A stretch of DNA of 64,000 bases from Pseudomonas sp. (lineage in GTDB: Bacteria > Pseudomonadota > Gammaproteobacteria > Pseudomonadales > Pseudomonadaceae): contig VMRT01000008.1 in NCBI GenBank assembly GCA_007713455.1, positions 1 to 64,000 of the forward strand, read 5' to 3'. The translations under genes and the position numbers were made by a program. Positions 1 through 9,752 of the stretch are shown piece by piece. Below the pieces are notes generated by a model. It saw nothing but the letters and a program-made list of their open reading frames with translations. It did not search any database and had not been told where the DNA came from. Position 1 is the stretch's first letter. Every line of letters starts with the position of its first letter.

Positions 1-1
1 C

Positions 2-397
2 AAGCTGCTCGACGAAGGTCGTGCCGGTGAGAACTGCGGCGTTCTGCTGCGTGGTACCAAGCGTGATGACGTCGAGCGTGGTCAGGTTCTGGCCAAGCCG
101 GGCACCATCAAGCCGCACACCAAGTTTGAAGCCGAAGTGTACGTTCTGTCCAAGGAAGAGGGTGGTCGCCACACCCCGTTCTTCAAGGGCTATCGTCCGC
201 AGTTCTACTTCCGTACCACCGACGTGACCGGTTCGTGCGAACTGCCGGAAGGCGTTGAGATGGTAATGCCGGGCGACAACGTGAAAATGGTTGTCACCCT
301 GATCAAGCCGATCGCCATGGAAGACGGCCTGCGCTTCGCGATTCGCGAAGGTGGTCGTACCGTTGGTGCCGGCGTGGTTGCCAAGATCGTCGAGTAA
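2..397 (+). CDS. tuf: Elongation factor Tu, C-terminal part (5' end outside window)
   Basis: The frame is open from base 2 and gives 131 residues of EF-Tu, covering the end of domain II and domain III, including the KPGTIKPH and PQFYFRT segments and the C-terminal VAKIVE. EF-Tu is the GTPase that delivers aminoacyl-tRNA to the ribosome; the GTP-binding domain lies left of the window. The gene stands directly before the S10 operon, the usual place of the tuf copy in the str operon, but a strong terminator follows it. Identity is certain; which of the two genomic tuf copies it is rests on context. Confidence 0.97.
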   Translation, partial: KLLDEGRAGENCGVLLRGTKRDDVERGQVLAKPGTIKPHTKFEAEVYVLSKEEGGRHTPFFKGYRPQFYFRTTDVTGSCELPEGVEMVMPGDNVKMVVTLIKPIAMEDGLRFAIREGGRTVGAGVVAKIVE

Positions 398-412
398 TAA
401 TTGACGATGATG

Positions 413-440
413 AAAAAGGCCCCCTCGGGGGCCTTTTTCT
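413..440 (+). terminator. Intrinsic terminator after tuf
   Basis: A-rich 5' arm and GC stem (AAAAAGGCCCC against GGGGCCTTTTT, loop CTCG) followed by the T tract. It separates the str transcript from the S10 operon promoter about 15 bases further on. Confidence 0.95.
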
Positions 441-455
441 ATTGTTGATCATTTA

Positions 456-484
456 TTGACACCCTATGGGCGCATCCGTACAAT
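456..484 (+). promoter_or_regulatory. Sigma-70 promoter of the S10 operon
   Basis: Perfect -35 TTGACA (456-461), 17-base spacer and -10 TACAAT (479-484, five of six). Transcription would start near 491, leaving a leader of only about 57 bases before rpsJ. Confidence 0.88.
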
Positions 485-547
485 TGCGCCTCCTTTTACC
501 GGGGGTATTGCGCCTGGTAGGGTGGCTACTTGGAGTCTGAGGTCAAA

Positions 548-859
548 ATGCAAAACCAACAAATCCGTATTCGGTTGAAGGCTTTTGACCATCGCCTGAT
601 CGATCAATCAACCCAGGAAATCGTGGAAACCGCGAAGCGTACTGGTGCTCAGGTGCGTGGTCCGATTCCGCTGCCAACCCGCAAAGAGCGGTTCACTGTG
701 CTGGTCTCCCCGCACGTCAATAAAGACGCGCGCGATCAGTATGAAATTCGAACCCACAAGCGTGTGCTGGACATTGTTCAGCCGACCGACAAAACCGTCG
801 ATGCGCTGATGAAGCTCGATCTTGCGGCTGGTGTGGAAGTGCAGATCAGCCTCGGCTAA
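548..859 (+). CDS. rpsJ: 30S ribosomal protein S10 (NusE)
   Basis: 103 residues starting [13 protein letters not shown], the standard length. S10 sits in the 30S head near the tRNA sites and, as NusE, pairs with NusB in rRNA antitermination; nusB also lies in this window at 42203. The frame extends back to a TTG at 530, but ATG 548 gives the family N terminus and is preceded by a GAGGT ribosome-binding site. First gene of the S10 operon. Confidence 0.98.
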
Positions 860-941
860 AACCTGAGAGTTTTAGTCGTGTAACGCTCTGAAATGGGCGG
901 CCATAGCGGGTGAAAGCCCCGTACACTCAAGAGGTTTCAAA

Positions 942-1577
942 ATGACTATTGGTGTAGTCGGTCGCAAATGCGGTATGACCCGCGTTTTCACCGAGGATGG
1001 TGTCTCTATTCCGGTTACGGTCATCGAGATCGAGCCGAATCGCGTCACTCAGTTCAAGAATGAAGAGAGCGATGGCTATCGTGCAGTGCAGGTCACTGTC
1101 GGCGAGCGTCGCGCGTCCCGTGTTACCAAGGCTCAGGCCGGTCACTTCGCTAAAGCGAATGTTGCTGCTGGTCGTGGCGTCTGGGAATTCCGCCTCGATG
1201 GCGAGGAGTTCCAGGCTGGTGACCAGATCAACGCTGAGATTTTCCAGGCTGGGCAGATGGTGGATGTCACCGGTCAGTCCAAGGGTAAAGGCTTCGCCGG
1301 TACCATCAAGCGCTGGAACTTCCGTGGTCAGGACAATACCCACGGTAACTCCGTATCCCACCGCGTCCCGGGCTCTATCGGTCAGTGCCAGACCCCAGGT
1401 CGTGTATTCAAGGGCAAGAAGATGTCCGGGCACATGGGCGCCGAGCGCGTAACCGTGCAGTCTCTGGAAATCGTGCGTGTCGATGCTGAGCGGAATCTGC
1501 TTTTGGTGAAGGGCGCAGTGCCCGGTGCCACTGGTGGTGACGTGCTCGTGCGTCCGGCCGCCAAGGCTCGCGGTTAA
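942..1577 (+). CDS. rplC: 50S ribosomal protein L3
   Basis: 211 residues beginning [17 protein letters not shown]3 binds 23S rRNA near the peptidyl-transferase centre; the extension around [13 protein letters not shown] contains the glutamine methylated by PrmB in relatives. GAGG lies just upstream of the ATG. An 82-base gap separates it from rpsJ, whereas rplD follows after 12 bases, so the genes are co-transcribed. Confidence 0.98.
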   Translation: MTIGVVGRKCGMTRVFTEDGVSIPVTVIEIEPNRVTQFKNEESDGYRAVQVTVGERRASRVTKAQAGHFAKANVAAGRGVWEFRLDGEEFQAGDQINAEIFQAGQMVDVTGQSKGKGFAGTIKRWNFRGQDNTHGNSVSHRVPGSIGQCQTPGRVFKGKKMSGHMGAERVTVQSLEIVRVDAERNLLLVKGAVPGATGGDVLVRPAAKARG

Positions 1578-1589
1578 GGGGGAGTTCAC

Positions 1590-2192
1590 ATGCAATTGAA
1601 TGTAAATGGCGCACAGGCCATCGAAGTCTCCGATCGCACCTTTGGTGGTGAGTTCAACGAGACGCTGGTGCACCAGGCAGTCGTCGCCTACATGGCCGGC
1701 GGTCGTCAGGGTAGCAAGCAGCAGAAAACCCGCTCCGATGTGTCCGGTGGTGGCAAGCGTCCGTGGCGCCAGAAGGGCACAGGTCGTGCTCGTGCTGGTA
1801 CCAGCCGTGGCCCGATCTGGCGTGGCGGTGGCGTAACATTCGCCGCGCGTCCTCAGAATCATGATCAGAAGCTGAACAAGAAGATGTATCGCGCTGCGCT
1901 GCGTTCCATTCTTGCTGAGCTGGTCCGCTCCGAGCGTCTGGTTGTCGTAGAAGATTTCGCCGTCGACGCGCCGAAAACCAAAGTGCTTGCTAGCAAGCTC
2001 AATGGTATGGGCCTGAGCGATGTGCTGATCGTTTCCGATGCTGTCGATCAGAACCTGTACCTGGCTGCGCGCAACCTGCCGCATGTCGATGTGCGTGATG
2101 TCCAGGGTTCCGATCCGGTCAGCCTGATCGCCTATGACAAGGTGTTGATCACCGTGTCGGCTGTGAAGAAATTCGAGGAGCTGCTGGGATGA
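1590..2192 (+). CDS. rplD: 50S ribosomal protein L4
   Basis: 200 residues with the glycine/arginine-rich internal loop ([15 protein letters not shown]) that reaches the exit-tunnel constriction. In E. coli L4 also represses its own operon through the S10 leader; the leader here looks too short for that structure. The stop overlaps the rplW start by four bases (ATGA), indicating translational coupling. Confidence 0.98.
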   Translation: MQLNVNGAQAIEVSDRTFGGEFNETLVHQAVVAYMAGGRQGSKQQKTRSDVSGGGKRPWRQKGTGRARAGTSRGPIWRGGGVTFAARPQNHDQKLNKKMYRAALRSILAELVRSERLVVVEDFAVDAPKTKVLASKLNGMGLSDVLIVSDAVDQNLYLAARNLPHVDVRDVQGSDPVSLIAYDKVLITVSAVKKFEELLG

Positions 2193-2488
2193 ACCAGGAA
2201 CGCGTATTTAAAGTCCTGCTTGGTCCGCACGTCTCTGAGAAGGCTACCGTGCTGGCTGACAGCAAGAAGCAATTCGTTTTCAAGGTTGCGACCGACGCAA
2301 CCAAGCTGGAAATCAAGAAGGCTGTTGAGAGCCTGTTCGACGTGAAGGTCGCCGCCGTCAACACCCTGAACGTTCAGGGCAAGACCAAGCGTACCGCTCG
2401 CGGTCTGGGCAAGCGCAACGACTGGAAGAAGGCGTATATCGCGCTTCAGCCGGGCCAGGATCTCGATTTCTCCGGCAGTGCTGAGTAA
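2189..2488 (+). CDS. rplW: 50S ribosomal protein L23
   Basis: 99 residues beginning [21 protein letters not shown]23 lies beside the exit tunnel and is the docking site for trigger factor and signal recognition particle. Its ATG overlaps the rplD stop, and rplB follows after 14 bases. Confidence 0.98.
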   Translation: MNQERVFKVLLGPHVSEKATVLADSKKQFVFKVATDATKLEIKKAVESLFDVKVAAVNTLNVQGKTKRTARGLGKRNDWKKAYIALQPGQDLDFSGSAE

Positions 2489-2502
2489 GGAAGGGGTGCA
2501 TC

Positions 2503-3324
2503 ATGGCAATCGTTAAATGCAAACCGACTTCCGCGGGCCGCCGTTTTGTGGTCAAGGTGGTCAATCAGGAGCTGCACAAAGGCGCTCCTTACGCACCGCT
2601 GCTCGAGAAGAAGTCGAAGACTGGCGGCCGTAACAACAACGGTCGTATCACCACTCGCCACATTGGCGGTGGTCACAAGCAGCATTACCGTCTGGTTGAT
2701 TTTCGTCGCAACAAGGATGGCATTCCTGCCATCGTCGAGCGTATCGAATATGACCCGAACCGTACTGCGCACATTGCGCTACTGAAATATGCCGATGGTG
2801 AGCGTCGCTACATCATCGCGCCGAAGGGTGTAAGCGCTGGCGATCAGCTGGTCTCGGGCATCAATGCTCCGATCAAGGCTGGCAACAGCCTGCCGCTGCG
2901 CAACATCCCGCTGGGTTCTACCGTTCACGGTGTCGAGCTCAAGCCGGGTAAGGGTGCTCAGATCGCTCGCTCCGCTGGCGCTTCGGCTCAGCTGGTTGCT
3001 CGCGAGGGTTCCTACGTGACGCTGCGTCTGCGCTCCGGCGAGATGCGCAAGGTGCTGGCCGAGTGCCGTGCGACCCTGGGCGAGGTCTCGAACTCCGAGC
3101 ACAGCCTGCGTTCGCTGGGCAAGGCAGGGGCTAAGCGCTGGAAGGGCATTCGTCCTACCGTTCGTGGTGTCGCGATGAACCCGGTCGATCACCCGCACGG
3201 TGGTGGTGAAGGTCGTACCTCCGGTGGTCGTCATCCGGTGTCGCCATGGGGCTTCCCGACTAAGGGCGCGAAGACCCGCACTAACAAGCGCACCGATAAC
3301 ATGATTGTCCGTCGTCGCAAGTAA
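2503..3324 (+). CDS. rplB: 50S ribosomal protein L2
   Basis: 273 residues. L2 is a primary 23S rRNA binder required for subunit joining and peptidyl transfer. The C-terminal [17 protein letters not shown] segment carries the conserved histidine of the family. An AAGGGG ribosome-binding site precedes the ATG; rpsS follows after 16 bases. Confidence 0.98.
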   Translation: MAIVKCKPTSAGRRFVVKVVNQELHKGAPYAPLLEKKSKTGGRNNNGRITTRHIGGGHKQHYRLVDFRRNKDGIPAIVERIEYDPNRTAHIALLKYADGERRYIIAPKGVSAGDQLVSGINAPIKAGNSLPLRNIPLGSTVHGVELKPGKGAQIARSAGASAQLVAREGSYVTLRLRSGEMRKVLAECRATLGEVSNSEHSLRSLGKAGAKRWKGIRPTVRGVAMNPVDHPHGGGEGRTSGGRHPVSPWGFPTKGAKTRTNKRTDNMIVRRRK

Positions 3325-3340
3325 CTAGAGGGATACGACA

Positions 3341-3616
3341 GTGCCGCGTTCTCTGAAAAAAGGTCCTTTTATCGATCTTCACCTACTGAAGAAGGTCGAA
3401 GCGGCGGTGGAAAAGAGCGATCGTAAGCCAGTTAAAACCTGGTCGCGTCGTTCGATGATCCTGCCGCAAATGGTCGGTCTGACCATCGCTGTACATAACG
3501 GTCGTCAACATGTACCGGTCCTCGTGTCCGAAGACATGGTCGGCCACAAACTCGGCGAGTTCGCTGCAACCCGTACATATCGCGGGCATGTGGCGGACAA
3601 GAAAGGCAAGCGCTAA
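3341..3616 (+). CDS. rpsS: 30S ribosomal protein S19
   Basis: 91 residues with the family start [15 protein letters not shown] read from a GTG codon; no in-frame ATG would give that N terminus. S19 lies in the 30S head with S13 and contacts bridge B1. Preceded by GAGGG, followed 13 bases later by rplV. Confidence 0.97.
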   Translation: MPRSLKKGPFIDLHLLKKVEAAVEKSDRKPVKTWSRRSMILPQMVGLTIAVHNGRQHVPVLVSEDMVGHKLGEFAATRTYRGHVADKKGKR

Positions 3617-3629
3617 GGGGTAAGGAAAG

Positions 3630-3962
3630 ATGGAAGTAGCCGCTAAGTTGTCGGGCGCTCGCATCTCCGCCCAGAAAGCCCGCCTGGTCGCCGACCAGAT
3701 CCGCGGGAAGAAGGTGGGCGAAGCGCTCAACCTCCTGGCTTTCAGTAGCAAGAAAGCCGCCGAGATCATGAAGAAAGTGCTGGAGTCGGCCGTTGCCAAC
3801 GCCGAGCACAACGAAGGCGCAGATGTGGATGACTTGAAAGTCTCCACGGTCTTCGTCAACGAGGGGCGTTCGCTTAAGCGCATCATGCCGCGTGCCAAAG
3901 GCCGCGCTGATCGCATCGTCAAGCGGTCTTGCCATATCACTGTCAAGGTTGCGGACAAGTAA
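3630..3962 (+). CDS. rplV: 50S ribosomal protein L22
   Basis: 110 residues. The globular part contacts all 23S domains and the beta-hairpin (near [17 protein letters not shown]) lines the exit tunnel; changes there give macrolide resistance in related bacteria. AAGGAA ribosome-binding site; rpsC follows after 13 bases. Confidence 0.98.
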
Positions 3963-3975
3963 CGGAGTCGATCAG

Positions 3976-4662
3976 ATGGGTCAGAAAGTACATCCCACTG
4001 GCATTCGCCTGGGAATCGTCAAGGAGCACACCTCCGTCTGGTACGCAGACGGCCGCACGTATGCAGACTATCTGCTTGCAGATCTGAACGTGCGTGAGTA
4101 CCTCCAAGACAAATTAAAAAGCGCGTCCGTAAGCCGTATCGATATCCATCGCCCGGCTCAAACCGCACGCATCACCATCCACACCGCTCGTCCCGGCATT
4201 GTGATCGGCAAGAAGGGTGAGGATGTTGAGAAGCTGCGTCAGGACCTGACCAAGCAAATGGGTGTGCCGGTGCACATCAATATCGAGGAGATCCGCAAGC
4301 CGGAGCTCGACGCAATGCTGGTTGCACAGAGCGTAGCTCAGCAGCTGGAGCGTCGCGTGATGTTCCGTCGCGCCATGAAGCGCGCCGTACAGAACGCCAT
4401 GCGCATTGGTGCCAAAGGCATCAAGATCCAGGTCAGTGGTCGTCTGGGTGGGGCTGAAATTGCCCGTACCGAGTGGTATCGCGAAGGTCGTGTGCCTCTG
4501 CACACCCTGCGTGCCGATATCGATTACAACACTTACGAAGCGCACACCACTTACGGTGTGATCGGCGTGAAGGTGTGGATCTTCAAGGGCGAAGTAATTG
4601 GTGGTCGCCATGAAGAGCTCAAGCCTCAAGCGCCTGCTCCTCGTAAAAAAGCTGCTAAGTAA
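3976..4662 (+). CDS. rpsC: 30S ribosomal protein S3
   Basis: 228 residues starting [15 protein letters not shown] longer frame opens at 3892 inside rplV, but the family N terminus begins at ATG 3976, preceded by GGAG. The KH type-2 domain shows its GKKG loop in [13 protein letters not shown]3 forms the mRNA entry site with S4 and S5 and acts in mRNA unwinding. The C-terminal tail is lysine/proline rich. Confidence 0.97.
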   Translation: MGQKVHPTGIRLGIVKEHTSVWYADGRTYADYLLADLNVREYLQDKLKSASVSRIDIHRPAQTARITIHTARPGIVIGKKGEDVEKLRQDLTKQMGVPVHINIEEIRKPELDAMLVAQSVAQQLERRVMFRRAMKRAVQNAMRIGAKGIKIQVSGRLGGAEIARTEWYREGRVPLHTLRADIDYNTYEAHTTYGVIGVKVWIFKGEVIGGRHEELKPQAPAPRKKAAK

Positions 4663-4674
4663 GGGGTACGCCAA

Positions 4675-5088
4675 ATGTTGCAACCCAAGCGTACAAAATT
4701 CCGCAAGCAGATGACCGGCCACAACCGTGGTCTGGCTCAGCGCGGTAGCAAGGTCAGCTTCGGCGAATTCGCGCTGAAGTCTGTTTCCCGTGGTCGTCTG
4801 ACCGCGCGTCAGATTGAGGCTGCACGTCGTGCGCTCACCCGTCACGTAAAGCGTGGCGGAAAGATCTGGATCCGCGTGTTCCCCGACAAGCCTGTAACCA
4901 AGAAGCCTCTGGAAGTCCGGATGGGTAAAGGTAAGGGTAGCGTCGAGTACTGGGTAGCCCAGATTCAGCCGGGCAAGGTGCTCTACGAGATCGAGGGTGT
5001 TTCCGAAGAGCTGGCGCGTGAGGCTTTCGCCCTGGCCGCTGCAAAGCTGCCGCTCGCCACCTCCTTTGTTAAGCGGACGGTGATGTGA
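4675..5088 (+). CDS. rplP: 50S ribosomal protein L16
   Basis: 137 residues, [13 protein letters not shown] start. L16 contacts the A-site tRNA elbow and is assembled late. The [16 protein letters not shown] segment is diagnostic. Its TGA shares one base with the rpmC ATG (TGATG), so the two are coupled. Confidence 0.98.
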   Translation: MLQPKRTKFRKQMTGHNRGLAQRGSKVSFGEFALKSVSRGRLTARQIEAARRALTRHVKRGGKIWIRVFPDKPVTKKPLEVRMGKGKGSVEYWVAQIQPGKVLYEIEGVSEELAREAFALAAAKLPLATSFVKRTVM

Positions 5089-5279
5089 TGAAAGCGAATG
5101 AACTTCGTGAAAAATCCGTTGAGCAGCTGAACGAGCAACTGCTCGAGCTGCTGCGGGACCAGTTCAATCTGCGTATGCAGAAAGCGACTGGCCAGTTGGG
5201 GCAGTCTCACCTGCTCTCGCAAGTCAAGCGCGACATCGCTCGTGTCAAGACTGTGCTCAACCAGCAGGCAGGTAAGTGA
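5088..5279 (+). CDS. rpmC: 50S ribosomal protein L29
   Basis: 63 residues, two-helix protein [18 protein letters not shown]. It sits beside L23 at the tunnel exit. An in-frame GTG lies one codon earlier at 5085, but ATG 5088 overlaps the rplP stop and gives the family N terminus. Confidence 0.97.
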   Translation: MKANELREKSVEQLNEQLLELLRDQFNLRMQKATGQLGQSHLLSQVKRDIARVKTVLNQQAGK

Positions 5280-5281
5280 TC

Positions 5282-5548
5282 ATGGCTGAAGCTCAGAAAA
5301 CCGTCCGCACGCTGACCGGCCGCGTCGTCAGCGACAAGATGGACAAGACCATCACCGTTCTGATCGAGCGTCGCGTCAAGCACCCGATCTACGGTAAATA
5401 CGTGAAGCGTTCGACCAAACTGCACGCCCACGACGAAACCAACCAGTGCCGTATCGGCGACAAGGTCACCATCCGCGAGACTCGTCCGCTGGCAAAGACC
5501 AAGTCCTGGATGCTGGTTGATGTCGTTGAACGCGCCGTCGAAGTCTAA
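5282..5548 (+). CDS. rpsQ: 30S ribosomal protein S17
   Basis: 88 residues starting [19 protein letters not shown]-fold protein that binds the 5' domain of 16S rRNA and nucleates assembly. An in-frame GTG at 5276 overlapping the rpmC stop is possible, but ATG 5282 matches the family. Only two bases separate it from rpmC. Confidence 0.97.
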   Translation: MAEAQKTVRTLTGRVVSDKMDKTITVLIERRVKHPIYGKYVKRSTKLHAHDETNQCRIGDKVTIRETRPLAKTKSWMLVDVVERAVEV

Positions 5549-5571
5549 GGGCTAGGGGTCGGAGAAATTAT

Positions 5572-5940
5572 ATGATTCAGACTCAATCCATGCTCGATGT
5601 GGCTGATAACAGTGGCGCTCGTCGCGTCATGTGTATCAAGGTGCTCGGCGGTTCTCACCGTCGTTACGCCGGCATCGGTGACATTATCAAAGTAACCGTC
5701 AAGGAAGCGATTCCTCGTGGCAAGGTCAAGAAAGGCCAGGTGATGACCGCTGTTGTGGTTCGCACTCGTCACGGTGTTCGTCGTCCCGATGGCTCCATCA
5801 TTCGCTTCGATGGCAATGCTGCTGTTCTGCTGAACAACAAGCAGGAGCCTATCGGCACCCGTATCTTTGGGCCGGTGACGCGTGAACTTCGTACCGAGAA
5901 GTTCATGAAGATCGTCTCGCTCGCCCCTGAAGTGCTGTAA
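5572..5940 (+). CDS. rplN: 50S ribosomal protein L14
   Basis: 122 residues, [17 protein letters not shown] start, the usual length. L14 lies at the subunit interface, forms bridges with 16S rRNA, and is the docking site of the silencing factor RsfS. GGAG precedes the ATG. Confidence 0.98.
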
Positions 5941-5951
5941 GGAGTAGCCGC

Positions 5952-6266
5952 ATGCAAAAGATTCGTCGCAACGACGAGATCATCGTCATCGCCGGCAAAG
6001 ACAAGGGCAAGCGCGGTAAGGTGCTGAAGGTCCTCGCGGACGACCGTCTGGTCGTTGGCGGGATCAATCTCGTAAAGCGCCATACCAAGCCTAACCCGAT
6101 GTCCGGCGTTCAGGGCGGTATCGTCGAGAAGGAGGCGCCTTTGCACGTCTCTAACGTCGCCATTTTCAACGGTGAGACCAACAAGGCAGACCGCGTTGGT
6201 TTCAAGGTTGAAGAAGGCAAGAAAATTCGTGTCTTCAAGTCGACCCAGAAGCCGGTTGACGCTTGA
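5952..6266 (+). CDS. rplX: 50S ribosomal protein L24
   Basis: 104 residues with the KOW motif near the N terminus ([17 protein letters not shown]). L24 is an assembly initiator that binds 23S rRNA near the tunnel exit. Preceded by AAGGAG, eleven bases after rplN. Confidence 0.98.
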
Positions 6267-6285
6267 GACTGCTAGGTAGATAACC

Positions 6286-6825
6286 ATGGCACGACTAAAA
6301 GAAGTTTATCGGAAGGAAATCGCGCCCAAGCTGAAGGAAGAACTGAAGCTTGGCAACGTGATGGAAGTTCCGCGTATCACCAAGATCACCCTCAACATGG
6401 GTATCGGCGAAGCGATCGGTGACAAGAAGATCATCGATAATGCTGTTGCCGATCTGGAAAAGATCACCGGCCAGAAGGTTGTAGTGACTCACGCTCGCAA
6501 GTCCATCGCAGGCTTCAAAGTCCGCGAAGGCTGGCCGATCGGCGTCAAGGTCACGCTGCGCAGTGATCGTATGTATGAATTCCTGGATCGCCTGCTTTCG
6601 ATCTCCCTGCCGCGCGTGCGTGACTTCCGCGGCCTGAATGCCAAGTCCTTCGATGGCCGCGGCAACTACAGTATGGGCGTCAAAGAGCAGATCATCTTCC
6701 CGGAAATCGATTACGACAAGATCGATGCCCTGCGTGGTCTGGACATCACTCTGACCACTACTGCTCGGACGGATGAAGAAGGTCGCGCTCTGCTGCGTGC
6801 TTTCAACTTCCCGTTCCGTAACTGA
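6286..6825 (+). CDS. rplE: 50S ribosomal protein L5
   Basis: 179 residues, [16 protein letters not shown] start. L5 binds 5S rRNA in the central protuberance and contacts P-site tRNA and S13. The NMGIGEA and [10 protein letters not shown] segments are typical. rpsN follows after 13 bases. Confidence 0.98.
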   Translation: MARLKEVYRKEIAPKLKEELKLGNVMEVPRITKITLNMGIGEAIGDKKIIDNAVADLEKITGQKVVVTHARKSIAGFKVREGWPIGVKVTLRSDRMYEFLDRLLSISLPRVRDFRGLNAKSFDGRGNYSMGVKEQIIFPEIDYDKIDALRGLDITLTTTARTDEEGRALLRAFNFPFRN

Positions 6826-6838
6826 TTGGAGTAGGCAC

Positions 6839-7144
6839 ATGGCTAAGCAAAGCATGAAGAACCGTGAGCTGAAGCGTCAGCAAACGGTCGCCAAGTTCGC
6901 CCAGAAGCGTGCTGCACTGAAAGCAATCATCGCAAGCCCGGAGTCCTCTCCGGAAGCGCGCTGGGAAGCTCAGGTCGCACTGCAGAAGCAGCCTCGTGAC
7001 GCAAGCGCTTCGCGCCTGCGCAACCGCTGCCGTCTGACTGGTCGTCCGCACGGCGTTTACCGCAAGTTCGGCCTCGCGCGCAATATGCTGCGTCAGGCTG
7101 CAATGCGTGGTGACGTGCCGGGTCTGGTTAAGGCCAGCTGGTAA
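6839..7144 (+). CDS. rpsN: 30S ribosomal protein S14 (long, zinc-free type)
   Basis: 101 residues starting [13 protein letters not shown]; the frame continues upstream into rplE, but this ATG has GGAG ahead and the family N terminus. It is the long form without CxxC zinc ligands, so it does not depend on zinc. Last gene before an unusually wide 184-base gap that holds a terminator-like hairpin and a promoter. Confidence 0.97.
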   Translation: MAKQSMKNRELKRQQTVAKFAQKRAALKAIIASPESSPEARWEAQVALQKQPRDASASRLRNRCRLTGRPHGVYRKFGLARNMLRQAAMRGDVPGLVKASW

Positions 7145-7154
7145 TAAAAGCATC

Positions 7155-7182
7155 CAGGGCCCTGCGGGTCCTGTTTGTTTTT
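7155..7182 (+). terminator. Terminator-like hairpin inside the spc segment
   Basis: Stem CAGGGCCC (7155-7162) pairs with GGGTCCTG (7166-7173) through one G-U wobble, with a three-base loop and a T-rich tail (7174-7182). A second hairpin lacking a T tract follows at 7186-7207. This could end or attenuate the S10-spc transcript after rpsN. Confidence 0.65.
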
Positions 7183-7203
7183 CGCTCAAGCCCCTCATGG
7201 GGC

Positions 7204-7232
7204 TTGATTCGTTTCTGGCAACTCTCTAGAAT
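7204..7232 (+). promoter_or_regulatory. Sigma-70 promoter ahead of rpsH
   Basis: TTGATT (7204-7209), 17-base spacer, TAGAAT (7227-7232, five of six). Start near 7239 would give a leader of about 90 bases. It lies just past the terminator-like hairpin, so rpsH onward may be a separate transcript. Confidence 0.65.
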
Positions 7233-7328
7233 GCCCGGCTCGCCTGAGCCTTGCATTTTTGTGGGGTTTGCCTGTTGGCGACACGAGCCGTCCAAGGCTT
7301 ATTTTTTTGTATTAGGAGCTAAGAGCCC

Positions 7329-7721
7329 ATGAGTATGCAGGACCCGTTAGCGGACATGCTAACTCGTATCCGTAATGCCCAGATGGCCGAAAAGTCCGTC
7401 GTAAGCATGCCGTCTTCCACTCTGAAGGTGGCTGTTGCCAACGTTCTTCAAGGTGAAGGCTATATCGCGGGATACCAGGTCAGTGGCGACGCCAAGCCGC
7501 AACTGTCCATCGAGCTGAAGTATTTCGAAGGCCGTCCGGTCATCGAAGAGCTCAAGCGCGTAAGTCGTCCTGGCCTGCGCCAGTACAAATCCGTTGACCA
7601 GTTGCCGAAAGTACGTGGCGGTTTGGGTGTGTCGATTGTCTCCACCAACAAGGGTGTGATGACTGATCGGGCTGCTCGGGCTGCTGGTGTTGGCGGCGAA
7701 GTGCTCTGCACTGTGTTCTAA
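7329..7721 (+). CDS. rpsH: 30S ribosomal protein S8
   Basis: 130 residues, [18 protein letters not shown] start. S8 binds helix 21 of 16S rRNA and in E. coli represses the spc genes by binding mRNA near rplE. Here it heads the rear spc segment behind its own promoter. GGAG precedes the ATG; rplF follows after 12 bases. Confidence 0.98.
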   Translation: MSMQDPLADMLTRIRNAQMAEKSVVSMPSSTLKVAVANVLQGEGYIAGYQVSGDAKPQLSIELKYFEGRPVIEELKRVSRPGLRQYKSVDQLPKVRGGLGVSIVSTNKGVMTDRAARAAGVGGEVLCTVF

Positions 7722-7733
7722 GGGGGGATAAGC

Positions 7734-8267
7734 ATGTCTCGCGTTGCTAAGAACCCCGTCAAGCTGCCTGCTGGCGTCGAAATCAAGATGTCTGGTCAGC
7801 AGCTTTCGGTGAAGGGCGCAAAAGGCGCTCTCGAACTGAATGTTCATCCGTCCGTGGAGGTCATCCAGGAGTCTGGTGAGCTGCGTTTTGCTGGCCGTAA
7901 TGGCGATCAGCAAACTCGCGCTATGGCCGGCACTACCCGTGCGCTGGTCAACAACATGGTGATCGGCGTCAGCCAAGGCTTCGAGCGCAAGCTTCAGCTG
8001 GTTGGTGTTGGTTACAAGGCGCAAGCCAAAGGTCAAGTGCTGTCCCTGGCTCTCGGTTTCTCGCATCCGGTGGATTACGAACTGCCGCAAGGCGTTACCG
8101 CTGAGACCCCCAGCCAGACCGATATCCTGATCAAGGGTGTCGACAAGCAACTGGTCGGTCAGGTGGCTGCTGAAATCCGCGACTTCCGTCGCCCTGAGCC
8201 TTACAAGGGCAAAGGCGTGCGGTACTCGGATGAAGTAGTCCGTCGCAAAGAAGCTAAGAAGAAGTAG
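7734..8267 (+). CDS. rplF: 50S ribosomal protein L6
   Basis: 177 residues, [16 protein letters not shown] start, made of two repeated alpha/beta domains; the [11 protein letters not shown] segment near the C terminus is diagnostic. It lies near the factor-binding stalk and sarcin-ricin loop. Confidence 0.98.
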   Translation: MSRVAKNPVKLPAGVEIKMSGQQLSVKGAKGALELNVHPSVEVIQESGELRFAGRNGDQQTRAMAGTTRALVNNMVIGVSQGFERKLQLVGVGYKAQAKGQVLSLALGFSHPVDYELPQGVTAETPSQTDILIKGVDKQLVGQVAAEIRDFRRPEPYKGKGVRYSDEVVRRKEAKKK

Positions 8268-8277
8268 GGCATAGCAA

Positions 8278-8628
8278 ATGAGCGTAAAGAAAGAAACTCG
8301 TCTGCGTCGCGCTCGCAAGGCACGCCTGAAGATGCGCGAGCTGGAAACCGTACGCCTCTGCGTGTACCGCTCTTCCCAGCACATCTACGCCCAGGTCCTT
8401 TCGGCCGACGGCGGCAAGGTCCTGGCCAGCGCCTCGACTCTGGACAAAGAACTGCGTGACGCCGCCACCGGCAACGTCGACGCTGCCAAGAAAGTCGGTC
8501 AGCTGGTCGCTGAGCGCGCGAAAGCCGCAGGTGTCACTCAGGTGGCGTTCGACCGTTCTGGCTTCAAGTACCACGGTCGTGTCAAGGCACTGGCTGAAGC
8601 TGCTCGTGAAGGCGGGCTGGAGTTCTAA
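8278..8628 (+). CDS. rplR: 50S ribosomal protein L18
   Basis: 116 residues beginning [16 protein letters not shown], with the basic N-terminal tail that binds 5S rRNA and the conserved [20 protein letters not shown] end. rpsE begins three bases after its stop. Confidence 0.98.
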   Translation: MSVKKETRLRRARKARLKMRELETVRLCVYRSSQHIYAQVLSADGGKVLASASTLDKELRDAATGNVDAAKKVGQLVAERAKAAGVTQVAFDRSGFKYHGRVKALAEAAREGGLEF

Positions 8629-8631
8629 GTT

Positions 8632-9132
8632 ATGGCAAATAACGAGCAAAAGCGCGACGAAGGCTACATCGAGAAGCTGGTTCAAGTTAACCGCGTCGCA
8701 AAAACTGTAAAAGGTGGTCGTATCTTCACCTTCACCGCGCTGACTGTGGTCGGTGATGGCAAGGGTCGTGTCGGCTTCGGTCGTGGCAAGTCCCGTGAAG
8801 TACCGGCTGCTATTCAAAAGGCTATGGAGGCGGCTCGCCGCAACATGATCCAGGTCGACCTGAATGGCACTACTCTGCAGTACGCCACCAAGGCCGCGCA
8901 TGGCGCGTCCAAGGTCTACATGCAGCCTGCCTCCGAGGGTACCGGCGTGATTGCCGGTGGTGCCATGCGCGCCATTCTGGAAGTTGCTGGCGTTCAGAAC
9001 GTACTGGCCAAGTGCTACGGCTCTACCAACCCGGTCAACGTGGTTCACGCCACCTTTAAGGGTCTGAAGGCGATGCAGTCGCCTGAGTCGATTGCTGCCA
9101 AGCGTGGCAAGAGCGTCGAGGAGATTTCCTGA
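8632..9132 (+). CDS. rpsE: 30S ribosomal protein S5
   Basis: 166 residues with the dsRBD-like N-terminal half ([19 protein letters not shown]). S5 controls decoding accuracy with S4 and lines the mRNA entry; the [12 protein letters not shown] segment is typical. Separated by two bases from rpmD. Confidence 0.98.
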   Translation: MANNEQKRDEGYIEKLVQVNRVAKTVKGGRIFTFTALTVVGDGKGRVGFGRGKSREVPAAIQKAMEAARRNMIQVDLNGTTLQYATKAAHGASKVYMQPASEGTGVIAGGAMRAILEVAGVQNVLAKCYGSTNPVNVVHATFKGLKAMQSPESIAAKRGKSVEEIS

Positions 9133-9134
9133 TC

Positions 9135-9314
9135 ATGGCTAACACCGTCAAGGTCACGCTGATCAAGAGTGTCAGCGGTCGTATCCCCAATCACAAGCTG
9201 TGCGTCAAGGGTCTTGGCCTGCGTCGCATTGGTCACACCGTCGAGGTTCAGGATACTCCTGAAAATCGCGGCATGATCAACAAGGCTTATTACATGCTCC
9301 GTGTGGAGGGCTAA
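9135..9314 (+). CDS. rpmD: 50S ribosomal protein L30
   Basis: 59 residues, [18 protein letters not shown], ending YYMLRVEG. The small ferredoxin-like protein binds 23S rRNA and is typical of bacteria with this operon order. It fits between rpsE and rplO with gaps of two and three bases. Confidence 0.96.
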   Translation: MANTVKVTLIKSVSGRIPNHKLCVKGLGLRRIGHTVEVQDTPENRGMINKAYYMLRVEG

Positions 9315-9317
9315 GCC

Positions 9318-9752
9318 ATGCAACTGAACGATCTGCGTTCTGCGCCGGGTGCCCGTCGCGAAAAGCTGCGTCCCGGTCGTGGTATCGGTAGTGGCCTGGG
9401 CAAGACCTGTGGCCGTGGTCACAAGGGTCAGACCTCTCGTTCCGGCGGCAAGATCGCTCCCGGTTTCGAGGGTGGTCAGCAGCCTCTGCATCGTCGTCTG
9501 CCGAAGTTCGGTTTCGTTTCGCTGAAAGCCATGGATCGCGCTGAGGTTCGTACCTCTGAGTTGGCCAAGGTGGAAGGTGATGTCGTTACCGTGCAAAGCC
9601 TGAAAGACGCCAACGTAATCAACCAGAACGTACAGCGCGTGAAAATCATGCTGTCGGGCGAGGTTGGTCGTGCGGTTACTCTCAAGGGTATCGCAGCCAC
9701 CAAAGGTGCGCGTGCGGCTATCGAAGCAGCTGGCGGCAAGTTCGAGGAATAA
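9318..9752 (+). CDS. rplO: 50S ribosomal protein L15
   Basis: 144 residues, [16 protein letters not shown] start with the glycine-rich N-terminal extension ([19 protein letters not shown]) that threads into 23S rRNA. Its TAA directly abuts the secY ATG. Confidence 0.98.
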   Translation: MQLNDLRSAPGARREKLRPGRGIGSGLGKTCGRGHKGQTSRSGGKIAPGFEGGQQPLHRRLPKFGFVSLKAMDRAEVRTSELAKVEGDVVTVQSLKDANVINQNVQRVKIMLSGEVGRAVTLKGIAATKGARAAIEAAGGKFEE

